Assembly (NCBI GenBank): GCA_903813345.2 | Contig: CAIIXF020000010.1 | Location: forward strand, 6,317,169 to 6,377,168 | Reading direction: 5' to 3' | Source: Owenia fusiformis | Lineage: Eukaryota > Annelida > Polychaeta > Sabellida > Oweniidae | Length of the DNA: 60,000 nucleotides | Made by a program: the position numbers and the translations under genes | Part shown: positions 1-11,900 of the stretch, one piece after another | Layout: each line of letters starts with the position of its first letter | How positions within the stretch are numbered: the first letter of the stretch is position 1 | Notes under the pieces: generated by a model | What the model was told of the DNA's origin: nothing | The model's database searches: none | The model's input: the letters and a program-made list of their open reading frames with translations, nothing else

Positions 1-441
1 TGACAGTATTCATTTAATTTCACGATTTATCAAAATATGGTTGAATCTGTCTAAAATTCAAATGGCAATAGATGGGATGACTCTGTTAATCCAGATTGTG
101 ATTTAAATTTTAACTGCAGTTGTTGAATATATAAATCAACGCATCAATGCAGACTGATTTGATCCGCAGGAGACGATCATACATTTTAGAAAAGTTGAGT
201 TATGGAAAATAATTTGGATAAAATAAATGTATAAATCAAAGTTATTCTTGAAGAAAACTTCACTGAATTTAAATATGCCATTTAAAGAAGGAAAAGAACA
301 GTAAGTCACTGTAGGTTTAATCTCAAGAAAAATTTATAGCGAGATTTCAAAGCTATGTAGCAACATCTCCATTGAAATAAACAGTTTGATGCATGAGTCA
401 TCTAATACAACATTTTTGAAGTAATCCTTTAATTGTACACA
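1..441. other. 3' flank of the discoidin/LDLa gene
   Basis: AT-rich DNA downstream of the minus-strand stop codon at 442. I see no exon with matching splice sites and no repeat structure here. It probably holds 3' UTR and intergenic DNA. Confidence 0.4.
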
Positions 442-3400
442 TTAAGCAAAACATATTCTACATTTATCATGGTCATCTTCTGGCATACCTGGACAGTTTG
501 ATTCATCTTTACCATTGGGACAATCAGATTTGCCATTACAGATCATATAGTCAGGTACGCAGGATTCTGTAGCCGCACACCAGAATTTTGATACTGAGCA
601 GTATGCCCCACCTTTATCAAGAAGACATGAACATGTAGAAAATGAAGACATATTTATATCAGCTGATATAGAGCTGCTTTAATTGAAAGAATATAGCAAA
701 AAATGATCAAACCTGGATCTTTGTGTTAATAAAGGCATATATAGACTTTTTTGGAAGTGAATTCACTCAATTTTCTGCTATACTTTTGGCAGAAATAAAG
801 TTATCAAAAGTAGCATTTTTTCGTTGACTCCTGGCTCAATTTTTCACATGTAAGTCAAATCTAGTTTTCTTCGTGACTTGCACCACTAATTATAATTGTT
901 GATTTCCCTTCATAACATTGTCTTGAGACAGCCACTAATTTTATTTAATATAATTTCCCTAAATTTGCTAACAATGTTTTGAAAATATGAAGCATCATTT
1001 ACCACAGCGCCATCTATTCTTTTGACAAGTTTGATCTGGACAGAGGAAACTTTTCTCTGGGTCATGACATTTCACTTGTTCTGAAATAACAGCCTACATA
1101 CGAATTTACAGTTCATTAATTTAGTCTAATTTTACAGATGCTAGTTATTAAAAAGATTGATTGAATTGAAAAGATACATGTATGTAAAAATGCCAAAATG
1201 TTTTATCTCCAAAAGTAAAATGTTCACTTCTTTTTTTGCTTACATTTTAACTTACAGATGAATTGTTGAATATCCCTTTTAAAATGTACCCATCTGAATT
1301 AACATACAGGTAGCTATTTTCCTCACACTAGTAGTATGGCCAAAATTTTAGATGATATTTTTTTCTTTATTCATAGAATTTATATTCATAGAATTTATTT
1401 CACATTACATATCCAAACATAAACACTTCATCTTGTAGCAGCTTTGCTGTAGGATTATCAGCCATGGCACTTACCTGGATCACATATTGAACTGTAAAGT
1501 TCCCATCTGAGCCCAATACCTCTATAATATGCCCATGGTAACAGTCGTACATATTGAGCCAGAAGACCTTGCGGGTTCAACTCATTTATTAGCTTATTTA
1601 CTACAATGGTATCCCTATCATAGTTTCCCTCGAACACCTAAATATAAATGAAGTATTGATCATTATTTTTAATACCATAAGAAATGTTCATGTCATGAAA
1701 TCCAATGATGGATTGTTCTATTGCAGCAATCATTTGTAGTTTTGTTGAGATGTGCCATAATCGTACATCGATGCAGGAGTAAACATCGATGCACATTGCG
1801 ATGTACATCGAGAAAAAGTCTGAGAAAAGTTCACTGAAATACCGCATGCTAATGCACTAAAATACCGAACAGAACAAATTAATAAGTCTTCATACGCTGG
1901 TACATCCAGGAACTTCTAGAAACGGTGAAATGAAAGTAAAGTAATTTTTAGATAAATGGTTCTTTTCGACTAGCTAAAACAGATTTAAAGCGAAAGAATA
2001 TCAGAAAACATTGGAAAATGAAATAAGACATGAGAAAGGTAAGCGATTTGCATCAAAATTTTTAAAAACATCGATGTTTTGTTTCAGACATCGATGCATC
2101 GCCAGAATCAGCTTTAGCGATGTATATTGCGATGTATCGATTAAGCGCGACAACACTAATCATGTGTAAAGATTCATATTGTAGTGGCATTGTTCATGGA
2201 TGTGATTAAGTCATTGGTAAAGAAGTTAATTGTTGTGATGTCAAATGGTAGGATTGTCCATTTGTGTGATTGTCATAGATGTGGTATACTTCTGAGCTTG
2301 TGAGATAAACTTTAGTGTGGTGAATTCATTGGTGTGATGTTCAATAGAAAGAATTGGTGTGATGTTCAATAGAAAGAAACATATATTTGTGTGATATTTA
2401 TTAGGCACAGTGAAGTATACATGTATTGATACTGATGAAATTTATTCCCTGTGGTATTTATTATGTTGCAGCAATAGAAAAACTTACATTTACTGTTTTT
2501 GATATGGAAAATGTACTAAATATTCTATCTTCTGGTCTTCTGTGTTTGATCCTGTATCTTGTCACCCATTCTCTCTCATCTTTACACCCCTGGGTTGCGA
2601 CACTCAGGATACGCTTCACAGAGCCAAAATTCACCTAGGATGGACAAAATCCAGTCTAGAAGTTGATAAGTGTATCAAAGGGTCAACATCCAACCACCAG
2701 CCAAGGCCATAATCCATAAATACAATATTTCCCAAATGGTCATCGGGAGCATACTATATCTGAACCATTAATGTCTTAGCTAGTATCCACTTTAAAAGGT
2801 GCAAAACTTCCCTGGGCATGATGATAATTGGCAATACTTAAAACTTCAAGGAGCCAGTGTGTTCTCTTATGTGCACTCATATATAGGCATACAAGTACAC
2901 ACCACAGTCTTTTTACGAATCATGGACCACATACTCCTAATAAACATGTTTTCAAATGGTTGAAACTAATATATTATATAAGTCAAAGAAGTTATGCTCG
3001 ATGCCATAAAAATCCTAAATGGGACCGACAGTTTGTACTTCAGCGAGGCTGCTTAATTGATTTCACCCAATCCTTTAAAATAATTATAAAAGATCCTGTA
3101 AAACTTTATTTGCTAATTTGAAATTTTCTTTGGTTGCACATAGTGAGGTCCATAACAGTCTACCTGTATCCAATTGTACCGAGTATCCCCACGCATCCAA
3201 CAACCAAAATGGAGATCAGTTCTCCCAGTATATAGTCTGGAGTATTTTGGCATAGCTTTGTTATTGTAGGAAGATGACACTGTTATATTATCATTAGGCA
3301 CATGTGCAATGAGAGGATCCTTGCATGCTAATCCTAGAATATAAGTATTCACAATAGCTACAACAGCGCAACATAACTTAATATTATTGGATTCAGTTTG

Positions 3401-3702
3401 ATTTGAAAGTGAAATGAACCAATTCTTCAATGTTCTGTTATAAAAATCTAATCAGTTATACAGAATTATATCTTGGGGATCTTGCACTTACTACAGTCCT
3501 TTGAACAATAACTGGGCCCATATCCTATTGCTGGACAGCGGTATGGTTCCTCCTCAATGGTACGGGTACATGGCTCTGGACCTAGTTTTATAATACTTAA
3601 TTCAGTACTAGTTGGTGCCATTGCAGTACTGTTGAGATTCTTGTCACCCATTTCTGCCATTACTCTCTCCCAGAACAACACCATAATGAATGCAATTAGC
3701 AT
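442..3702 (-). CDS. Discoidin (F5/8C) plus LDLa domain protein, six exons
   Basis: Minus-strand exons, in transcript order: 3492-3702, 3164-3333, 2488-2634, 1475-1637, 1003-1080, 442-611. All junctions are GT-AG and the phases fit, giving 312 residues from the Met at 3702. The first exon has a short hydrophobic start (LIAFIMVLFW), possibly a signal peptide or part of a membrane anchor, then a cysteine-rich stretch. Exons 2-4 together encode one discoidin fold: CKDPL and YNWIQ at its start, GSVKRILSVATQG and DEREWVTRY in the middle, VFEGNYDRDT and YVRLLPWAYY near its end. Exon 5 and the last exon give an incomplete and then a full LDLa module with six cysteines and the acidic calcium-site pattern DCPNGKDESNC. 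The likely role is extracellular glycan or protein binding. The first ATG abuts an acceptor, so an upstream exon may exist. I do not recognise a named orthologue. Confidence 0.82.
1737..2158. mobile_element. hAT-like MITE in an intron of the discoidin gene
   Basis: The left end starts TAGTTTTGTTG and the right end finishes CAACACTA, so the termini are imperfect inverted repeats. Both subterminal regions are rich in ACATCGATG-type words in opposite orientation. Near-identical 8 bp flanks (atcatttg at 1729-1736, atcatgtg at 2159-2166) look like an 8 bp target duplication, as expected for hAT elements. No transposase is encoded. Confidence 0.6.
2331..2380. repeat. Two-copy 25 bp tandem repeat
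   Basis: The unit containing ggtgtgatgttcaatagaaa occurs twice in a row inside the intron between discoidin exons 3 and 4. It is a short local duplication with no obvious function. Confidence 0.6.
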
Positions 3703-5640
3703 CTGGAATATAAAAAATTTGAAATTTCATTGGAGCGTTGGATACTACATGGTAATTTCATTGTGTCACTTCAGGGATCCCTATTGGTATGAAAGTCTAG
3801 CTTTGATTTATTTTTGGCATGCTAGGTATGTTTGTCAAATGTACACTCCCCTCCAATAATTTGGAAATCTGTTTTCCACATTGATTTGTTTTTAATGGCA
3901 CTTGAAATATTTATATAATTATTTTTTTTGATGAAAAGACTGTCCAGGTAAAGTTTAGATTCATGGCAATATTTGTTATTTGAAGTATTTTTCTTTTTTT
4001 GTTCAAGTTGATATGGTGAATCACATCATTGAGAATCGATGTCACATACATGTATTTTTCTTTCTATTACACATTTTTCTGAACTTTCTACAAAGATAAC
4101 AAAGATGACATTATAGTTCCCTGCCCTGAAGTCTAATTCTAGACTATGACCACTATGTTACACAGTGATAGAGTCTGATAGATAATCTATAAATATATCC
4201 TAACACTCATAGGCATATAATACAAGAGCCTAGGCGCACAGTGCAATTTCCAAATTGAAATTTAAAAGGGTAGGATATTGAAAGATTCCAATAAGACACA
4301 TACAGGTTTGAAATTCTCTACATCAAATAAAATCATCAATTGATATCATTTATGTTTTCCTGAGACCATATTCAATGTGCATGTAGAAGTTAATTGCTAA
4401 TTGGAACTGCTTATGTGCCCTCATTAATACTATTGGTGTTAAAACTCAAGAGTAAGCTTTTCTTTTTATATGTTTTTAACAGATTGATAGTATTTATTAT
4501 CAGCATTGCACATCTTGAACTAATACATGTAAGTTGATCTTGCTTGCTTTACCCACCCTTGTAAATCACAACTATTAATGTTTATGGCATAGAGAGCCAT
4601 CCAGGATCATCAGTATCAGTGATCTCCCCAACATTCAAGCAAGTGGGCGCAGCCCCACCTGAGATTTTGAAAATAGGCTTGCACCCACCTGAAAATTCAT
4701 TTGCACCCACTTGAAAATGAGAAAAATCACGGAAAATTTGCATACAATTGGCAATTTTGGTTTGAATTGAGGAAATTAGAATTTTGCACCTACCCGAGAA
4801 AAAATCCTGGGTAGATCACTAAGTATTCATATATCTACACAGTATACTACATGCATCAAGAGTGAAACTGACATAGAAGAACACTAGTACCTGATGCAGC
4901 ATCATCGACCTTGAAGTACATCTTCACACACATACATTTTATAATGAACAGCTACCCAAACTATGCTCCATTTAATTAGTATTAATATCTGCATAGCAGC
5001 ATAGTGTAGCTTTACATTTCCTTGCAAACATTGATTTGAATCAGCGTAGAGAAGTTTACATTGATTACGCAGAAAACCAATCCAATATGATGATGAAGTT
5101 CAAGGTCATTCTCTCCATATATCAAGCCCTTACAATAAACATAACATTGAATTATGGTTATTGACTTATTGCATTGCTGTAATTTTTTTAATTCATTCAT
5201 CCTTAGAGAAATACAAACCCTGCGTAATTTATTATTTTTTGTTATATAGAGGAAGCTTGGATTGAACATTGATTTCGTATCGCACTGTTAATTCTTTTGT
5301 GGTATACACTACTACTATTTCACTGATATTAACATTTTCCTGTATATATTAGTTTAAAATGTTACCTGTACTTGTATATAAAAAGAGCCTACACTTTGTT
5401 AGACCATCTTCACTCTTTAATAATTTTTTTTATCAAGTCTATGTCTAATCATAAATGATGACACTTCATTTTTTGTAATATTTTTTAAGATCTTAATCAT
5501 AAACATACATATAGGTGTAAACTATCTGTTATAGTCAGAGTTGTGTGGCAAGTGACTGAAGATACATGTAGGCTAATGATATGTGTATTTAATGGACTAA
5601 ACTCTACTGTTCTTTACTATTTATGTGAAACAAGGGTGTC
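3703..5640. other. Intergenic or intronic DNA between the discoidin gene and the MOCS2B array
   Basis: No exon matched by splice signals and known protein was found on either strand. I looked here for upstream MOCS2B exons (for example the conserved His-Arg-Leu-Gly segment) and did not find them. The stretch includes one copy of the gatctcccca-ended repeat at 4614-4822. Confidence 0.35.
4614..4822 (-). mobile_element. MITE-like repeat with gtgatctcccca ends, copy 1
   Basis: About 200 bp bounded by inverted gtgatctcccca / tgggtagatcac ends, with internal gcacccacctga words. Two further copies lie at 7549-7735 (opposite orientation) and 25249-25459. The shared ends and interior identify a dispersed non-autonomous element, not unique sequence. 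Confidence 0.6.
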
Positions 5641-5644
5641 AAAA

Positions 5645-6860
5645 GTGATACTGTCTCCCTATTACAGTGTAATAATTTTGATCTTCTTTCTATTACAGAT
5701 AGGTAACAGTATGTGATACTAATGTGTTAAATTGTGATAATCCTTCTATTTCAGTGATGCACCAGTATGAAATACTTGTTTTAAATTGAGATAATCCTTC
5801 TATTTCAGTGAGGTACCAGTATGTGATACTTATGTTTTAAATTGTGATTATCCTTCTATTTTAGTGAGGTACCAGTATTTGATACTAATGTTTTAAATTG
5901 TGATAATCCTTCTATTTCAGTAAGGTACCAGTATGTGATACTAATGTTTTAAATTGTGATAATCCTTCTATTTCAGTAAAGTACAAGTATGTGATACCAA
6001 TGTCTTGAATTGTGATAATCCTTCTATTCCAGTGAGGTACCAGTATGTGATACTAATGTTTTAAATTGTGATAATCCTTCTATTTCAGTAAGGTACCAGT
6101 TTGTGATACTCATGTTTTAAATTGTGATTATCCTTCTATTTCAGTGAGGTACCAGTATGTGATACTAATGTGTTAAATTGTGATAATCCTTCTATTTCAT
6201 TGATAATAATGTGTTGAATTGTGATAATCCTTCTATTTTAGTGAGGTACCAGTATGTGATAATAATGTGTTAAATTGTGATAATCCTTCTATTTCATTGA
6301 TAATAATGTGTTAAATTGTGATAATCCTTCTATTTCATTGATACTAATGTGTTAAATTGTGATAATCTTTCTATTTTAGTGAGGTACCAGTATGTGATAC
6401 TAATGTTTTAAATTGTGATAATCCTTCTATTTTAGTGAGGTACCAGTATGTGATAATAATGTGTTAAATTGTGATAATCCTTCTATTTCATTGATAATAA
6501 TGTGTTAAATTGTGATAATCTTCTATTTCATTGATACTAATGTGTTAAATTGTGATAATCTTTCTATTTTAGTGAGTCACCAGTATGTGATACTAATGTT
6601 TTAAATTGTGATAATCCTTCTATTTCATTGATACTTATGTGTTAAATTGTGATAATCCTTCTATTTTAGTGAGGTACCAGTATGTGATAATTGTGTGTTA
6701 AATTGTGATAATCCTTCTATTTCATTGATAATAATGTGTTAAATTGTGATAATCCTTCTATTTCATTGATACTAATGTGTTAAATTGTGATAATCCTTCT
6801 ATTTTAGTGAGGTAAAAGTATGTGATACTAATGTGTTAAATTGTGTTAATCCTATTTCAG
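5645..6860 (+). repeat. Minisatellite made of splice acceptor plus exon-start units
   Basis: Roughly 15 long units of ~56 bp mixed with ~8 shorter ~41 bp units. A long unit reads ccttctatttcag, then tgaggtaccagtatgtgata, then ctaatgttttaaattgtgat. The same order, acceptor then TGAGGTACCAGTATGTGA, forms the 3' splice site and first bases of the MOCS2B exon at 6861. The array is therefore a tandem amplification of that intron-exon junction. Short units lack the gaggtaccagtatgtga part. Each long unit keeps a pyrimidine tract and AG, so it carries a potential decoy acceptor. Confidence 0.9.
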
Positions 6861-7400
6861 TGAGGTACCAGTATGTGAGACTAGTGTGCTAATTGTGATA
6901 TCTGCCCCACATAGAAATGCTGCCATTGATGCAACAAAGTTTGTGATTGATACTTTGAAAGCAACTGTTCCAATATGGAAAAAGGTATTTCGGTTTAAAT
7001 TGTTGAAATCTTACAGTATCACTAAATATTTGTGAAATGATTTAATATAGAATTATGCCAAACTTTATTTATTTTTATTTGCAATTGTTCATATTTTTCA
7101 TTAAGTATTTATAACACCAACTGTAACGTAGCATTTTTACTGAAATTAGCCTTGAGACTGAGGGGTATTTGGAAGCTATAATCGTACTACAGACTACCCA
7201 AATGATCAAGAGCAAAATACAAAAATGTGTCATTTCTATCTTAAGAAATAATTTGTAAAATAGAGACATCCTTATGGTTTCTGTACTGGAAAAGTGTGAG
7301 CATAACTAACCTTTAGATGATATTTTTCCAGGAAATCTACGAAGACGGTTCTTGCAACTGGAAAGAAAATAAAGAATGCTCCTGGACAGGAAAAGACTAG
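6861..7400 (+). CDS. MOCS2B: Molybdopterin synthase catalytic (large) subunit, last two exons
   Basis: Exon 6861-6984 enters with one leftover base and encodes 41 residues: [18 protein letters not shown], then a helix, then VPIWKK. Exon 7332-7400 encodes [18 protein letters not shown], a short tail and a stop. This is the MoaE/MOCS2B C-terminus. The enzyme transfers sulfur from the thiocarboxylated small subunit to cyclic pyranopterin monophosphate, making molybdopterin in the cytosol. The lysines of the VPIWKK segment correspond to the catalytic region of MoaE. Upstream exons, which should end in the conserved HRLG segment, were not found in the window. The acceptor at 6860 directly follows the acceptor-bearing minisatellite. 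Transcription converges on POLR3C. Confidence 0.92.
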
Positions 7401-7548
7401 CACTCAAAAGTCATAGTTGAAAATGGACTAACATGCTTAACTAAAATGCCACAAACAGAACAGTAATATGTGCAATGGCCATTAAGTTGCTTTTATTTCT
7501 TTAAAACTCATTGCTGAGTACTCCTAAGCAAAATGTCAATCCAATACA

Positions 7549-7735
7549 GTGATCTCCCCAGGATTTTTTTCTCAAGTGGGTGCAAAATTTTCATTTTCAC
7601 AATCCAGATCAAGATTGGTCAAAATATGCCAATTTTTCATGATTTTTCTCATTTTCAAGTAGGTGCAAATGAATTATCAGGTGGGTGCAAGCCTATTTTT
7701 AAGATCTCAGGTGGGTGCTATGTCCAATTGACCAC
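7549..7735 (+). mobile_element. MITE-like repeat with gtgatctcccca ends, copy 2
   Basis: Begins gtgatctccccaggattttt and carries ctcaagtgggtgcaaaattt, tttttcatgatttttctcat and aggtgggtgc words. These match, in reverse orientation, the copies at 4614 and 25249. It lies 150 bases downstream of the MOCS2B stop codon. Confidence 0.6.
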
Positions 7736-8860
7736 TGCAATATATTAGCCTGTTGATATGGCATCATTTGTGGCATAATGATCATTTAAGCTGTGTCATG
7801 TGAAATAAGTGATATTGTTATTACTGCATATTCTAGTGGGAAAAATCTTATGGACCAGTTTTATTTCTCTAAAAATAGAAGGGATAAAGTGTAAAAATCT
7901 TCAAAAATCATGCCCGACATTTTTACATTACTAGTTTATCCACATGACCTCAAAAATAATATGACTTTCCTAAAAGAATCATAATTCTTTGCTTGTTAGA
8001 AAATACAAAAAAAAACAGACATTAAATGGAATGAGAGCAAAAACTAATGTAAAATTTAGACAAAACTTATCCTCCATCCCTTCAAGTCTCTTTGATATTA
8101 TAGAACTCTCTTATGTTATATGTACTTTGAAGGTCAAAGAGTAGAGAGGTACACATTATTGAGGTAAGGCAAGGCCATCTAGAATATAGGTAAAAAAATC
8201 CATATATGTGTGTTTTCCATTGAATGCCCTAATGGTGACAGTGGCATTTTAAAATGTATATCATTATCTTGCTCAAGTCAGTTAAAAATAATGACATAAT
8301 TAATTTAAAAAGGTAACAGAAATCATAGGTACATGGTCTAATTGCTATTGTATTCTTGATTAAAACAAAGTTTTTCATTCCAAAAGTTCTTCTTATAATA
8401 TTATATATATTATATTCTTCTTCTTACTCATGTACAAAGTAGATATTATGTATTTATGCATTGCATATGAATAAACCATTAAGCTATTCAACAATGGTGT
8501 ACTTGTGCAGTAGTTCTTCATTATACAACAGAGGACATATTAGTGTTCTATTTCAAAGGATCAAATGTCAGATTCTTGAACTGTAACTCCCTAGGCTCAA
8601 TTTAAGTAGTTACAATGCATTAACATGCAAAATGTCACCACCTGCCATTTACTACAGATGACAACCGCCGAAGGTCAAATGATGACCACTGAACACTGTC
8701 CACAAAAAAGTTACAATAACAATATGTCACCCTTTCTGCTGGTGACATATAAACTTACCAAATTGTTAAATTACTGTAAAGTTGCAAATATATTGCAATA
8801 ACATTGAAACACTGTTGTCTATTAATAAAAAATTGCAGCTTTTTTGATAGTTTTCCTCCT

Positions 8861-8866
8861 TTTATT
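8861..8866 (-). terminator. Putative POLR3C polyadenylation signal (AATAAA)
   Basis: tttatt on the plus strand reads AATAAA on the minus strand, 64 bases past the POLR3C stop codon at 8930. This is a normal distance for a cleavage signal. Confidence 0.45.
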
Positions 8867-8929
8867 GTCCAACTCCAAATAAATGTGACTCAAAAATAAT
8901 CCAAATACTAGTGTTTATCGTGTCTGGGG

Positions 8930-11900
8930 TCAAGTGGTTTTGGCATACAAAAGATACATCTGTAGAATAAATATTGTCTCATCAACTTGTAATTCACTCA
9001 TCTCCAATCTGAAAGAAAACAAGATGTTTGTATTCTTACCAAGTTGTCAAAAATCATATATACAGTCTCCTCTTAAATGAGTTTTGCGAAGGAGCCTCTA
9101 ACACATAATTAACAAGAACACAAATGTGTACAAAATGTCCCCACCAATGGGTGATCCTATCAAATGGTTATCCTGAAAATGAGTAGACAAGACTTTATCG
9201 ACACAATTTGAGGACAAAAAATCCAAAATGGCCACCTTAAAGTTTACCCAGAATGCCAAAAAACTAATCAGATCTAGATTTTCATACTAAAAATCACCCC
9301 TGAAAATTTGAAATTGATCTACCGTACAGTTCACCTGGAAATGCGTACACAAGGCTTTACAGACAAGATTTTAGAATGGAAAATCCAAAATGGCTGCCTT
9401 GACATTTACCCAGAATGCCAAAAAACTAATCAGATTTAGATTTTCATACAAAGAATCATTCCTGAAAATTTGAAATTGATCTACCAAACAGTTCACCTAG
9501 TGGAATCAATTGGTGCAAGGCCCCCATAGGGACCTTGCGTTTTCATACTAAAGTTTGTTTGGGAGTTTTTTCTTATTGTTCTATGTATTTCAAGACATTT
9601 TAGAGACAGGGCCCTTTTTCTAAAGCCCTTTTTAGAAAAATAATCGAGAATGCAGAGGATACCTATTATTACTGTTTTTTAACACAATGTTAACAGAAAA
9701 ATCAAATTTCAAACTTCTTATCTCACTATAATTCACCAATGAAGAATGGAAGTTGAGCAACCAAACTTGACACAAAGTTGGACCCTGAGATAAGCTCTAA
9801 TCTGAGGGGTTTGATATTTTGTGAAATCATATATTTGCCTAGCAACCACATAGCAACCATCTAAAATAACATATTTTACAATATAAATCCACTTAATATA
9901 TGTTAGGATGCTATATGACCATTACAAAAAGTCTTCTTATCCTAAAATACAACAATTCAAACATATTTACAGAAGTGACATCACCATGTTGCATAGCAAC
10001 AACATGGCAACAGGTTACAATGCCCATTTTGTTTTGACATTTGCACACCATATTCCTATTATATACTCACTTGTATGCCTTTGGATCCCTTCCACATTAT
10101 TTCTTAACATACAGAAATTGTATTTAAGCATAAATGATGTAGTTATGCCTGACTATTTTCCCTGGCAACTTCCAAGCAAGGGCTTGAAATAATGGTTAGA
10201 TTTGCCTAGCAATGACCTACTGACAGCTTAAAATAGCAATGTTTCTCAGAAAAATCTCACTATATATCCACTATTATGTACTTGAAGAAAATTAATATGT
10301 ATGTCTTTTAATTTATAAAGCAAAAGTATAAAATTTATAATGCAAAAGTCCTGCAATTTATGTTTCAGTTCCGAGATAAAGTTAACACAAAATATTCATC
10401 GTATTTATCCTTGTTATATTTTCAGCATTGACACCCCTAAGATAATACTTCATTTGGGTTAATTGCTACAATTTCCTTTGCAGTTGCATAGTTTCGGTGC
10501 AGTGGAATGCACCATGGCATTTGCAGTTCCCTTTGCAGTCACATTTGGTGCATCCACATTTAATTATGACTTTACATGCCTCAGATGCTAGCGATAGTAT
10601 TGTCCATCTGAGTACGCACAATCCTGATGCGCCCCTAAACCATCCCCATAGGTTTGGTGAAGGAAGAAGTGGATCCACTATATACCATTATGTGTTCCTT
10701 GGAGAGTTGCTCGCATGACATGATAGAGTGCTGCATCTCATGTTGGAGGTACTCTATCTGGATCCATCTGTCATGAGTGAACATGTGCCTGCGCATGGTA
10801 TTGAGATTTCAATTGTGCCCATAACTTCTGTTGTTTAGGTTGATGGGCGATCTGCTAGAGTCAAAAGGACACCTGTTAGATCATTAGATAAGTTCCGTTG
10901 CTTGAAAACTGTCACCTTGCTCTGATGGTAAAGTCCAGATGTGGTATCAGTTCCAGTATGGGCTTGGAACATTGGCAGCCCATATGATCTTTGTGGTCAT
11001 AGTGCTCTAGCAATCTCATGAACTGGAATGTAGCGATACATTTTGCATTTTGAAAATGCTACATAGACCTCAATCTGTAGCTCAGAGGCACAGACTAAGG
11101 CTATCACAAGAACATTACTGTCCACTGATCTTATCATAAATGTCCTGCAACCTTTTCCGACACCATGAGACACATGCAAAAACATATATGTATCTGCCTC
11201 ATGACATTGTTAATTTTCCACATTTGGATAGTAATATTCCACTGAACCCAGCATATGTTGTTGTGTATGTATCCCAACAGGGCTTGTTCAAAATACTAGA
11301 TATAGTATATAGATTTTAAATCAAGACACCATATTTTACTGCTTAAATCGTTAGGTCAAGGTTATACTTGTTAAAAGCTTAAAATCCTATCTGGGCTTTG
11401 ATGAAACATACAAGTCATTAATTTTAGTTTCAAGTTTTACCACTTGAGATGCTGAAGGATGTAGGAATTGTGCAAAGAGCTCTATCTTTCAAGAAAGTCT
11501 TGCCAATTGCTTGGTAGTTTGGTGTCAGGATAGGATTTCTCAGAAACAATGACAACAAGATAGAGTTCTTTGCACTACTAGCAACTGTTACAAGACATAT
11601 TATGGCAGACGATAGAATCTTTGTCTCCACCATTGCAGGAGAGTGCATCAGTAATCCTGCTAATTATGCCATAATAGTCCCTGCTCCCAGGAAGAGGCAA
11701 ATACACATATGTTTTTGGATGTGTCTCATGGTGTCGGAAAAGGTTGCAGGACATTTATGATAAGATAGGTGGACAGTAATGTTGTGAAAGCCTAATAGCC
11801 TGTGCCTCTGAGCTACAGATTGAGAGCATTTTCAAAAGGCAAAACTAACCCTACATTCCAATTTATGAATTTGCTTGAGCACTACGATCACAAAGGTCAC

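Larger units (their letters stand above)
7401..8929. other. Intergenic region between convergent MOCS2B and POLR3C
   Basis: Contains the MOCS2B 3' flank, one gatctcccca-ended repeat (7549-7735), and near 8640-8760 fragments of the dispersed family that carries tgtcaccac / ggtgacat ends. The reverse-strand AATAAA at 8861-8866, 64 bases past the POLR3C stop, is a plausible polyadenylation signal for that gene. No further coding exon is evident. Confidence 0.4.

Noticed and set aside
5645-6860. CRISPR-like array interpretation of the 56 bp repeats
   Set aside because: Units are contiguous with no unique spacers, the host is clearly eukaryotic, and the unit derives from the adjacent splice junction.
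10497-10718. Plus-strand frame across the left arm of the POLR3C intron element
   Set aside because: It is the antisense shadow of the cysteine-rich mobile-element relic on the minus strand.
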